The notes beneath the pieces are model-generated. The model saw only the letters and a list, made by a program, of their open reading frames with translations. It was not told where the DNA came from and made no database searches. 6,889 bases of DNA. It comes from an uncultured Eubacteriales bacterium. GTDB taxonomy: Bacteria; Bacillota; Clostridia; Monoglobales; Monoglobaceae. Shown piece by piece: positions 1-5,797 of this stretch (positions are counted from its first letter, which is position 1; every line of letters starts with the position of its first letter). The stretch is from contig URTH01000094.1 in the NCBI GenBank assembly GCA_900550775.1, positions 1 through 6,889 of the forward strand, given 5' to 3'. Made by a program: the position numbers and the translations under genes.

Positions 1-138
1 CAGCTCGGCGCACAGCTCCACGCACTCGTCACAGATATAGACATTTCCCGTGCCGGCGATCAGCTTGCGCACCTGGTCCTGGGTCTTGCCGCAGAATGAA
101 CAGCTCACAATACGGTTTTCATCGTTGTTTTTCGGCAT
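1..138 (-). CDS. clpX: ATP-dependent Clp protease ATP-binding subunit ClpX, N-terminal fragment (runs off left edge)
   Basis: Only the first 46 codons are present; the rest lies beyond position 1. The visible part is the N-terminal zinc-binding domain of ClpX: four cysteines at residues 13, 16, 36 and 39 (CSFC ... CDEC) with the family-typical VRKLIAG stretch between the pairs. In the family this domain dimerises and helps recognise substrates and adaptors, while the absent AAA+ module unfolds proteins and threads them into ClpP in the cytoplasm. Full-length ClpX is usually 410-430 residues, so about a tenth is seen. The start is well supported: a strong GGGGAGG ribosome-binding site (147-153) lies 8 bases before the ATG. 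It begins 37 bases after the clpP stop on the same strand with no terminator between, so co-transcription with clpP is likely (inferred). Confidence 0.96.
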   Translation of the reverse strand, partial: MPKNNDENRIVSCSFCGKTQDQVRKLIAGTGNVYICDECVELCAEL

Positions 139-175
139 CGGATATGCCTCCCCTCTTTATAGCATTCGTTCCTAT

Positions 176-775
176 TCAGTGCTTATCGATAATTTTGTCC
201 ACCAGACCATACTTCACAGCGTCTTCCGCCGTCAGCCAGTTGTCGCGGTCGGTGTCCCGTTCAATGGTCTCCAGAGGCTGGCCGGTCATCTCCGCCAGCA
301 GTCGGTTCATACGGTTGCGGATAAAGAGAATATGATCCGCCTGGATTTTGATGTCGCTGGCCTGTCCCTTGGTGCCGCCCATGGGCTGGTGAATCATGAT
401 TTCGCTGTTGGGCAGGGTCATCCGCTTGCCCTTGGCACCGGCCGCGAGCAGGAACGATCCCATGCTGGCCGCCATGCCGATGCAGATGGTGGACACGTCG
501 CATTTGATAAACTGCATGGTATCGTAAATCGCCATGCCGGCGGAAATGGAGCCGCCCGGGCTGTTGATATACAGATGGATATCCTTATCCGGATCCTCAC
601 TGTCCAAAAACAAAAGCTGCGCAACAACAAGGCTGGCGGTTGCATCGTTCACCTCGTCCGACAGGAAGATAATCCGATCCTTAAGTAATCTTGAAAAAAT
701 ATCGTACGAACGTTCTCCGCGCCCAGTCTGTTCAATGACATAGGGTACCAGACTGTTTTTGATTGGCTCTATCAT
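176..775 (-). CDS. clpP: ATP-dependent Clp protease proteolytic subunit ClpP
   Basis: A 199-residue ClpP, full length for the family (about 195-207). ClpP forms a tetradecameric serine-peptidase chamber in the cytoplasm that degrades proteins delivered by ClpX or ClpC. The catalytic triad is intact: Ser104 in GMAASMGS, His129 in IMIHQP and Asp178 in RDTDRD, with the same spacings as in E. coli ClpP. The oxyanion-side NSPGG loop is at 71-75. The N-terminus [17 protein letters not shown] matches the usual short leader before the mature domain. The frame stays open upstream to 856, but that would add 27 arginine-rich residues unlike the family; the ATG at 775 is preferred, with an AGAAAGG-type site about 11 bases upstream. 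The gene lies between tig and clpX, the classical order. I see no CtsR tandem heptad (GGTCAAA repeat) or CIRCE element upstream. Confidence 0.97.
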   Translation of the reverse strand: MIEPIKNSLVPYVIEQTGRGERSYDIFSRLLKDRIIFLSDEVNDATASLVVAQLLFLDSEDPDKDIHLYINSPGGSISAGMAIYDTMQFIKCDVSTICIGMAASMGSFLLAAGAKGKRMTLPNSEIMIHQPMGGTKGQASDIKIQADHILFIRNRMNRLLAEMTGQPLETIERDTDRDNWLTAEDAVKYGLVDKIIDKH

Positions 776-813
776 TACTATCCATACCTTTCTGCCTGCA
801 AAAATCCGTCTTT

Positions 814-836
814 CCCGTACCGCAGGCCGGTACAGG
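814..836 (-). promoter_or_regulatory. Hairpin in the clpP 5' untranslated region
   Basis: On the minus strand CCTGTACCG (836-828) and CGGTACGGG (822-814) can form a 9-base-pair stem around the 5-base loop GCCTG. In the minus-strand RNA the only imperfect pair is a U.G wobble; the same position in plus-strand RNA would be an A.C mismatch, so the structure favours the clpP mRNA sense. It sits 38 bases before the clpP start and is not followed by a T-run in that direction, so it is not a terminator for tig. Its role is unknown: mRNA stability, a processing site in a tig-clpP transcript, or a protein-binding site are all possible. Confidence 0.35.
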
Positions 837-944
837 CGTTTTTTCAATATGTGCAATTACCAGAATAAGGCTGACTTGGATAATATACCCAAATCAACCT
901 TACACTATACCCTCATAGCGAGGTTTTTTCAGCGCGGCAGTCTC

Positions 945-2222
945 TTATTTAAAGTTTGCGTTGCTGACTAAGAATTCAATCGTTTTTTGTGCCTTGATCC
1001 GATCCTTGATCTCGTCCTCGGTGATGTACTTCTTGACATCTTCTGCTTTCATACCGCTGTCTTTGGCCGTCTTTTCATATTCCTTTTCCACATCGGCATC
1101 GGTCGCGTCGATCTTCTCCAGATCGCAAACCTTTTCCAAAATCAGCGAGGTCTTTACGCGCTTGCCAGCCTCTTCACGGAACTGATCCTTCAGCATCTCG
1201 GCCGTGGTACCCGTGTACTGCATGTACTGCTTTAAGTCCATACCCTGATAACGCATCTGCATATCAAAGTCGCGGATCATGTTTTGAATCTGTGTCTCGA
1301 TCATGGCATCCGGGATATCGATATCGATCGCGTCGCATACGGCCTTGATGACATTTTCCTCGGTCTCGTGCGCAGCACGCTCTTTGTTGGCTGCCGCAAG
1401 CTTTTCCTTGGTGTCCTTCTGCAGCTCTTCTAAGGTGTCAAATTCGCTGACATCCTTTGCAAACTCATCGTCCAGCGCCGGCAGCTCCTTGACCTTGATG
1501 CCGTTGATTTTTACCTTAAACATGGCATCCTTGCCCTTTAATTCCTCCGCGTGATATTCCTCCGGGAAGGTCACGTTGACGGTAACCTCGTCGCCGGTGT
1601 TCGCGCCGATTAACTGATCCTCAAATCCGGGGATAAACTGACCCGAACCGATGGTCAGATCATAATTCTCGCCCTTGCCGCCGTCAAATGCCTTTCCGTC
1701 CGCAAAGCCCTCAAAATCAATGCTTACGATATCGTCTTTGGCAACCGGGCGATCCTCAACCGGAACCATTCTTGCGTTTCTCTCTCTGAGCTTTTCAATC
1801 TCAGCGTCAACGTCCTTCTTTAAGGTTCTGTGCGTAACCTTGGTCGCTGCGATGCCCTTATAAGTACCCATCTCAAATTCCGGCTTTACGGTAACCTTTG
1901 CCGTAAAAGTAACGCCGTTTTCCTTGCTGATCTCGCCCTTAATATCGATTTCGGGCTGATCCACCGGCGAAATGCCGTTTTCCTCTACCGCTTTATCATA
2001 TGCATCAGGGAGGGCAATGTTTATTGCATCCTCATAGAAAATCTCTTTTCCGTAGTATCTTTCGATAATCTGGCGCGGCGCTTTGCCTCTGCGAAATCCC
2101 TGCACGTTGATTTTCTTCACATTCTTGCGATAAGCCTTTTCAATTGCTTTTTCAAACTCCTCGGCAGAAACAGAAAACTCAAAGCTCACAACGTTCTTTT
2201 CCACTTTTTCTACTGTACTCAT
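945..2222 (-). CDS. tig: Trigger factor, ribosome-associated chaperone and peptidyl-prolyl isomerase
   Basis: A 425-residue trigger factor, normal length for the family (about 425-435). It docks at the ribosome exit tunnel and shields and folds nascent chains in the cytoplasm. The N-terminal ribosome-binding domain carries the signature loop GFRRGKAP at residues 42-49, matching GFRxGKxP. An FKBP-like prolyl isomerase domain spans about 160-245 (DDIVSIDFEGF ... GSGQFIPGFEDQLIG ... VTFPEEY). The rest is the charged, helical chaperone domain. Two ATGs compete: the one at 2231 has its GAGAGG ribosome-binding site (2233-2238) only 1 base away, whereas the ATG at 2222 has it 10 bases away and gives the family-like start MSTVEKVEKN, so 2222 is chosen. 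A strong promoter lies at 2280-2307. clpP follows 169 bases downstream on the same strand; no clear minus-strand terminator separates them. Confidence 0.97.
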   Translation of the reverse strand: MSTVEKVEKNVVSFEFSVSAEEFEKAIEKAYRKNVKKINVQGFRRGKAPRQIIERYYGKEIFYEDAINIALPDAYDKAVEENGISPVDQPEIDIKGEISKENGVTFTAKVTVKPEFEMGTYKGIAATKVTHRTLKKDVDAEIEKLRERNARMVPVEDRPVAKDDIVSIDFEGFADGKAFDGGKGENYDLTIGSGQFIPGFEDQLIGANTGDEVTVNVTFPEEYHAEELKGKDAMFKVKINGIKVKELPALDDEFAKDVSEFDTLEELQKDTKEKLAAANKERAAHETEENVIKAVCDAIDIDIPDAMIETQIQNMIRDFDMQMRYQGMDLKQYMQYTGTTAEMLKDQFREEAGKRVKTSLILEKVCDLEKIDATDADVEKEYEKTAKDSGMKAEDVKKYITEDEIKDRIKAQKTIEFLVSNANFK

Positions 2223-2279
2223 CCTAAACATTCCTCTCTACTTCATTAAAAATACTTCTTCATTGTACATACCCTTAGA

Positions 2280-2307
2280 ATTATATCATAAAATTTCAAA
2301 AATGCAA
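2280..2307 (-). promoter_or_regulatory. Sigma-A-type promoter of tig
   Basis: On the minus strand a -35 box TTGCAT (2307-2302) is followed after 16 bases by a consensus -10 TATAAT (2285-2280) with an upstream TG giving an extended -10 (TGATATAAT). Transcription would start near 2273, leaving a leader of about 50 bases before the tig ATG at 2222. The whole stretch is AT-rich, as expected for a Firmicute promoter. Confidence 0.8.
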
Positions 2308-2324
2308 GTTTTTTTACACATTTT

Positions 2325-3026
2325 TTATTTTTTCACCAAAAGCGGGGTAAAGTTTAAATAGTCACAGGACACAAGACTGAGGGTAATCCCGTCATAATTT
2401 CCCTGCGGTGCGTACTGATGCGCCGCGGCGTGCAGATGCCCGAACACGCACCGGCCGACGTGATAATCCCTTAAAATATCCAAAAATCCCTCGGACACGC
2501 CGCAGCGCTCCAGCGGCGGATAGTGAAACGCCGCAATGATCTCCTTCGGTTTTTGGCGGCGCGCCTCCTCCAGCGACAGCACAGTTCGGATTCTCTCCCG
2601 CTCATAGATTTTTCGATTTTCTTCGGTTGAGCCGGGGTGCGCAATCGGCCAGCCGCGCGTGCCGCAGATGGCGGTGTCACCCCACATAAAGGCGGTATTT
2701 TTTAAAAAATGAATGGTACCAAATCCGTTTTCTTCGACATACTGCTCCATCTTGCTCAGCGTTGTCCACCAATAGTCATGGTTGCCGCGCAGCAAAAGCT
2801 TTTGTCCGTTCAGCTGATGAATATAGGAAAAATCTGCCTTGACTTCCTGCAAATACATCGCCCACGATATATCGCCGGGGATCAGCACCAAATCCTCGTC
2901 CGTTACCACGCGGTTCCAGTTTCTTTGCATTTTTTCTTCATAATTTTCCCAGCACGAGCCAAAGACATGCATCGGTTTATCACAGCTTAAGGAAAGATGT
3001 AAATCCGAAATTGCAAAAATAGACAT
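2325..3026 (-). CDS. Calcineurin-like metallophosphoesterase (predicted phosphohydrolase, COG1768-like)
   Basis: A 233-residue single-domain metallophosphoesterase, probably cytoplasmic, with no signal peptide or membrane segment. All metal-binding blocks are visible in order: DLH at residues 8-10 (D8, H10), GD at 51-52 in IPGDISWA, GNHD at 81-84, a lone histidine H168 in AFHYPP, and GHLH at 196-199. This is the complete di-metal site of the calcineurin-like superfamily. The closely spaced DISWAM and GNHDYWW motifs resemble a clostridial family of predicted phosphohydrolases (COG1768) whose substrate is, to my knowledge, not established. The frame is open to 3092, but the start at 3026 puts the first metal motif at the usual distance from the N-terminus; it is preceded by AAAGGA and GGTGAT sequences that could serve as ribosome-binding site. 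The tig promoter lies directly after its stop, and no clear terminator is seen. Confidence 0.9.
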   Translation of the reverse strand: MSIFAISDLHLSLSCDKPMHVFGSCWENYEEKMQRNWNRVVTDEDLVLIPGDISWAMYLQEVKADFSYIHQLNGQKLLLRGNHDYWWTTLSKMEQYVEENGFGTIHFLKNTAFMWGDTAICGTRGWPIAHPGSTEENRKIYERERIRTVLSLEEARRQKPKEIIAAFHYPPLERCGVSEGFLDILRDYHVGRCVFGHLHAAAHQYAPQGNYDGITLSLVSCDYLNFTPLLVKK

Positions 3027-3109
3027 CGCATCACCATATCCTTTGTATAATTCTCCGGTTATGTGACATACTAAACCTGTATTACAAAGCATGCTCTGTA
3101 AAACAATGT

Positions 3110-3142
3110 TTCTTTGATCTGCCTTTGCGCACGGTCAAAGAA
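3110..3142. repeat. Inverted repeat TTCTTTGA / TCAAAGAA in the divergent spacer
   Basis: TTCTTTGA (3110-3117) and TCAAAGAA (3135-3142) form a perfect 8-base inverted repeat with a 17-base spacer; allowing one mismatch the arms extend to 10 bases (TTCTTTGATC / GGTCAAAGAA). It lies in the 212-base region between the divergent metallophosphoesterase and DUF1540 genes, where an operator for either could sit. It could equally be an RNA stem in the DUF1540 leader. No regulator is assigned. Confidence 0.5.
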
Positions 3143-3153
3143 GTATGCGAAAT

Positions 3154-3221
3154 CCGCCGTTGGAACAATCCGTTCGGCGGCGTTCGCTGTACGCACAATA
3201 AAATTGCCGCAATCGCGGCGG
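3154..3221 (+). promoter_or_regulatory. Structured GC-rich leader upstream of the DUF1540 gene
   Basis: Two plus-strand hairpins lie just before the DUF1540 ribosome-binding site. The first pairs CCGCCG (3154-3159) with CGGCGG (3175-3180), and inside it GGA (3162-3164) can pair with TCC around ACAA. The second pairs GCCGC (3206-3210) with GCGGC (3215-3219) around AATC. CGGCGG occurs again at 3216-3221, so the first arm could pair with either copy, and CCGTTC (3170-3175) can also pair with GAACGG (3221-3226), which includes the first bases of the GGAG site. The pairing is seen; any regulatory role is inferred. Confidence 0.3.
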
Positions 3222-3238
3222 AACGGAGTGTAATTATT

Positions 3239-3406
3239 ATGGAAAACACCAATCATGCCATCCCCGGAATTATGTGCAGTGTCGAGCAGTGCGCGTATCA
3301 TGCACAGGATAACAAGTGCACCGCCGGCCGTATCGAAGTCGGTTCCAGCGCAAGCTGCTGCAGCTCCTGCGATACCGAGTGCGTTACCTTTAAGCCCGGC
3401 AAGTAG
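3239..3406 (+). CDS. DUF1540 domain cysteine-rich small protein
   Basis: A 55-residue protein with seven cysteines (13, 18, 27, 40, 41, 44, 48). The pattern IMCSVEQCAYHAQDNKCTAG followed by IEVG and ECVTF matches the DUF1540 family of Firmicutes, which is thought to bind metal through its cysteines; its function is not known to me. One DUF1540 unit is present. The SSASCCSSC segment adds a serine/cysteine-rich patch between the usual conserved cysteines. The frame is open upstream to 3125, but the ATG at 3239 is preferred because a GGAG site (3225-3228) sits 10 bases before it and the family begins close to the first CSV motif. It is the only plus-strand gene here, divergent from the metallophosphoesterase, convergent with thrC, and apparently monocistronic with its own terminator at 3461-3490. 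Confidence 0.82.
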   Translation: MENTNHAIPGIMCSVEQCAYHAQDNKCTAGRIEVGSSASCCSSCDTECVTFKPGK

Positions 3407-3460
3407 GGTTTGACGAAAACCAAAATTTGTCCCTATCTTTTACTTTCATTTTGCAGATGG

Positions 3461-3490
3461 ATCGCCGCCCAAAGGGCGGCGATTTCTGTT
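3461..3490 (+). terminator. Rho-independent terminator between DUF1540 gene and thrC
   Basis: ATCGCCGCCC (3461-3470) and GGGCGGCGAT (3474-3483) form a perfect 10-base-pair GC-rich stem with a tight AAA loop, followed on the plus strand by TTCTGTT. The T-tract is modest, but the stem is very stable. It lies 54 bases after the DUF1540 stop and 43 bases beyond the thrC stop, so it may act on both convergent genes, although the minus-strand side has no T-run. Confidence 0.75.
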
Positions 3491-3526
3491 ATCACGCGTT
3501 TTCCTTTTCAAAAGCCAAAACGGCGC

Positions 3527-5020
3527 CTACACGTTCAAAAACTTTTTGACGCAGCCGTACATCTCATCCCGGTCGATCACGCCCTCAAAACGCTTTTCTT
3601 TCTCAAAAAGCGCCTTTAACGATGCCGGAATCTCCATACCGCTCTTTTCCTGAAGCCGTGTAAGCAGTGTGAAATCATCCGCCTCGCTATCCTCTCCCAG
3701 CGCCGACAGCACTGTCTCGTTAAACTTAAACGGGCTTGCGGTCGATGCGATGATCGTCTTGGTCTGATCCCCGGTCTCGGTCACGTACTGCTCATAAACG
3801 TCCACGGCAACTGCGGTGTGCGTATCTAAGGTATAGCCGGTCTTTTCAAAGGTCTTATAGATGCGCTCCTTGGTGAAGTAGTCGTCACAGTATCCGCCCC
3901 AGAACTGCTCCGTGATTTTATCGTGCATTTCTTTGGATAGGCGGTAGCTGCCCTGCTCCTTCAAATCGTCCATCAGTTCTCTGACGCAGGCCGCGTCATT
4001 GCCGCTGATGTCAAACAGCAAGCGCTCTAAGTTGCTGGAGATTAAGATATCCATCGACGGCGATACGCTGGTATAGAATTCACGGTTTCGGTTATATTCG
4101 CCGGTGCGGATAAAATCGGTCAGCACGTTGTTGCGGTTGGAGGCGCAAATCAGTTTGCCGATCGGAAGCCCCATCTTTTTCGCATAATACGCCGCCAGGA
4201 TATTGCCAAAGTTTCCGGTCGGGACGCATACGTTCACCAATTCGCCGGCCTGAATCTCACCCGTTTTTACCATATCGCTGTACGCCGATACATAATAGAC
4301 AATCTGCGGAACCAGTCTGCCCCAGTTGATGGAGTTTGCCGAGGATAATACATAGCCGTTTTCGCTCAGCTCTTCTGCCGCGTCACGGTCGGTAAAAATC
4401 TTCTTTACGCCGTTTTGGGCGTCGTCAAAGTTCCCCTCAATGCCGGAGACAAAAACGTTGCCGCCCTCCTGGGTCATCATTTGCAGCTTTTGCATATCGC
4501 TGACGCCGTCACCCGGATAGAACACAACAATTTTCGTACCGGCAACGTCCTTAAAGCCCTCCAGCGCCGCCTTTCCGGTATCTCCGGAGGTCGCAACCAG
4601 AATCACAATGGTTTTATCCTCGCCGGTCTTTTTCATGGCGGTTGTCATAAAGTACGGAAGAATCTGCAGTGCCATATCCTTAAACGCGCAGGTCGGCCCG
4701 TGCCACAGTTCTAAGATATAGCGGTTATCACCCAGCTTTACCACCGGTGCAACTGCTTCGCTGCTGAACTTGCCATCGCCGTACGCACCCTCGGTACAAT
4801 AGGATAGCTGGCTTGCCGTAAAGTCCGTCAAAAACTTTCGGAGCACCAGCTTGGCGCGGTCAATATAGGACATTTCCACCAGCCGCTCCATATCGCGCGG
4901 ACTCAGCGCCGGGATCTCACACGGCACAAACAGGCCGCCGTCCTCCGACAGGCCTTTTTTGATGACCTCTGCCGACTTCAGACGGAGCTCGGCATTTCTC
5001 GTACTTCTGTAATACATCAT
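3527..5020 (-). CDS. thrC: Threonine synthase, long form (PLP-dependent)
   Basis: A 497-residue threonine synthase that converts O-phosphohomoserine and water to threonine and phosphate, the last step of threonine synthesis in the cytoplasm. The N-terminal domain specific to this enzyme (residues about 2-80, YRSTRNAE ... SEDGGLFVP) precedes the PLP fold. The PLP-binding lysine is K114 in HGPTCAFKDMALQ; the cofactor-phosphate and substrate loop TSGDTGKA is at 144-151, SANSINWGR at 227-235 and the glycine-rich VPTGNFGNILA at 266-276. The length matches the long clostridial/E. coli-like type rather than the ~350-residue Bacillus type. Two adjacent ATGs (5020 and 5017) are possible starts; a GGTGAT ribosome-binding site lies 5 or 8 bases before them. 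No other threonine-pathway gene adjoins it. I looked for a T-box leader and found none. Confidence 0.97.
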   Translation of the reverse strand: MMYYRSTRNAELRLKSAEVIKKGLSEDGGLFVPCEIPALSPRDMERLVEMSYIDRAKLVLRKFLTDFTASQLSYCTEGAYGDGKFSSEAVAPVVKLGDNRYILELWHGPTCAFKDMALQILPYFMTTAMKKTGEDKTIVILVATSGDTGKAALEGFKDVAGTKIVVFYPGDGVSDMQKLQMMTQEGGNVFVSGIEGNFDDAQNGVKKIFTDRDAAEELSENGYVLSSANSINWGRLVPQIVYYVSAYSDMVKTGEIQAGELVNVCVPTGNFGNILAAYYAKKMGLPIGKLICASNRNNVLTDFIRTGEYNRNREFYTSVSPSMDILISSNLERLLFDISGNDAACVRELMDDLKEQGSYRLSKEMHDKITEQFWGGYCDDYFTKERIYKTFEKTGYTLDTHTAVAVDVYEQYVTETGDQTKTIIASTASPFKFNETVLSALGEDSEADDFTLLTRLQEKSGMEIPASLKALFEKEKRFEGVIDRDEMYGCVKKFLNV

Positions 5021-5045
5021 ATACTATCACCATCTTCTTTCCAAT

Positions 5046-5094
5046 AGAATCAAAATAAGGGAGACCGCACAAAATCCGTGCAGCAATCCCCTTT
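5046..5094 (-). terminator. Terminator-like hairpin with T-tract just upstream of thrC
   Basis: On the minus strand AAGGGGA (5093-5087), two unpaired T, then GCTGCAC, a GGATTTT loop, GTGCGGT, one unpaired C and TCCCTT (5062-5057) form an interrupted stem of about 13 pairs, two or three of them G.U. ATTTTGATT follows. This is the shape of a rho-independent terminator in the thrC direction, ending about 30 bases before the thrC start. It could end a transcript arriving from the right, or act as an attenuator within the thrC leader. The sequence does not say which. Confidence 0.5.
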
Positions 5095-5123
5095 ACACTA
5101 ACATAAAAATCGGTCTAAGTCAA
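5095..5123 (-). promoter_or_regulatory. Candidate thrC promoter
   Basis: On the minus strand TTGACT (5123-5118) is followed after 17 bases by TAGTGT (5100-5095), preceded by TGT as an extended -10. The -35 box is good (5 of 6) and the -10 weak (3 of 6). A start near 5088 would place the 5' end of the mRNA inside the left arm of the hairpin at 5046-5094. I found no better thrC promoter in the spacer. Confidence 0.35.
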
Positions 5124-5328
5124 TATCTTTCAGCATAAATCGTATTCCATCAACCAACAAATATCTGTACAAAACGCCATCATTTGCTAATTTAGCGCCA
5201 TGGGCACACGGGAATTTTCCATTCGGAAGATATTTGATAAAAAGGGGCTTGCCGCATACGGCAAACCCCTCCCGGCCGGTCGGACACGGTGACGCATCCG
5301 ACGCGGCTTTTATTCTTCTTTCACGCAA
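5098..5328 (-). other. Doubtful small open frame in the spacer between the P-loop gene and thrC
   Basis: An open frame of 76 codons runs from a TTG immediately after the P-loop gene's stop to a TAG at 5098. It is not a convincing gene as it stands: there is no ribosome-binding site for that TTG, and the frame reads straight through the terminator at 5236-5270. The part after the terminator (about 45 codons) nevertheless looks protein-like (LPNGKFPCAHGAKLANDG, then YRYLLVDGIRF and DIDLDRFLC) and uses more AT-rich codons than its neighbours, but it lacks an in-frame ATG, GTG or TTG near its beginning. It may be a decayed gene remnant, the tail of a lost gene, or chance. A candidate thrC promoter overlaps its end. 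I do not recognise the sequence. Confidence 0.2.
5236..5270 (-). terminator. Rho-independent terminator of the P-loop gene
   Basis: On the minus strand GGGG (5269-5266) pairs with CCCC (5247-5244), and after one mismatch TTGCCG (5264-5259) pairs with CGGCAA (5254-5249) around the loop TATG. The stem is followed directly by TTTTTATC. It lies about 60 bases after the stop of the 137-residue P-loop gene and should end its transcript, separating it from thrC. A weaker hairpin (GTCGGA 5279-5284 with TCCGAC 5297-5302) lies between the stop and this terminator. Confidence 0.85.
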
Positions 5329-5742
5329 TCAGCAAATATACTTCTTTAAGTTTGCCCCAGCGCTCTCTGCGTCCGCACTTACCATAACCGTAAAGGAAAC
5401 GTGGAACTTTTCTTCCAGCTTCTCAAGGTCGGTAACCAGGCCTTCCAAATCCTCCATCGAAGCCGACGGCACACTCTTGAAGATACTGTCGATAAAAATG
5501 TGCGTCACATCATAATCCTGCGCGATGATGCCGCAGAGCAGCCCTTCAAACATCTCAATGCTGCGGATGTCAAAGCTCTCTGTGTTAATCATTCTGGCTT
5601 TGTGGCTGATATCGTGCATCAGGCGATTGCCCTCCGTAATGCAAACAACGTTACCCTTTTCGACATCGATTGCCGCATTTACAGCCTCAATCAGTTTCGG
5701 CGTCTTGCCGCTTCCCTTTAAACCTATATTCACTTTAATCAT
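5329..5742 (-). CDS. Conserved P-loop protein of unknown function
   Basis: A 137-residue soluble protein. It opens with MIKVNIGLKGSGKT, a Walker A loop (GLKGSGKT, residues 7-14), and has a Walker B-like strand HIFIDS (D85) after a predicted beta-strand, so nucleotide binding is likely. A near-C-terminal strand FTVMVSAD (117-124) would complete a small alpha/beta P-loop fold. Relatives in Clostridia, from memory, are conserved hypotheticals sometimes labelled PilT or twitching-motility ATPase; that label seems unsafe because nothing in this 137-residue protein points to a secretion ATPase. The start is firm: an AAAGGTGG ribosome-binding site lies 9 bases before the ATG. A strong promoter at 5798-5826 and a terminator at 5236-5270 make it a single-gene transcript. 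Neighbours pgi and thrC give no functional clue. Confidence 0.88.
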   Translation of the reverse strand: MIKVNIGLKGSGKTPKLIEAVNAAIDVEKGNVVCITEGNRLMHDISHKARMINTESFDIRSIEMFEGLLCGIIAQDYDVTHIFIDSIFKSVPSASMEDLEGLVTDLEKLEEKFHVSFTVMVSADAESAGANLKKYIC

Positions 5743-5797
5743 GATGTGATTCCACCTTTCTGAGCTTAGATTTTAGTTCTCTAATCTTGTTGGTATC

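Noticed and set aside
50..688. Long plus-strand open frame antisense to clpP
   Set aside because: It lies opposite clpP, whose catalytic triad and family length are unambiguous; the antisense frame has no recognisable domain or ribosome-binding site.
776..944. Promoter for clpP in the tig-clpP spacer
   Set aside because: TATAGT and TATATT elements exist on the minus strand, but none has a convincing -35 box at 16-18 bases.
2300..2335. AT-rich stretch after the metallophosphoesterase stop as a terminator
   Set aside because: The only pairing (AAAAATG with CATTTTT) is AT-only with a long loop and overlaps the tig promoter, so it is unlikely to terminate.
3131..3147. Possible CtsR box (GGTCAAA at 3134-3140)
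   Set aside because: CtsR sites need two tandem RGTCAAA heptads separated by three bases; the second position reads GTATGCG. Only one half is present, and it is not next to a clp gene.
3071..3301. 76-codon minus-strand open frame upstream of the metallophosphoesterase
   Set aside because: It overlaps the well-supported DUF1540 start on the other strand and the structured spacer, has no motif, and overlaps the end of the metallophosphoesterase frame without a ribosome-binding site.
5021..5328. T-box or amino-acid riboswitch upstream of thrC
   Set aside because: I looked on the minus strand for the T-box core (TGGNACCGCG) and a specifier stem and did not find them; only a simple hairpin with a T-tract is present.
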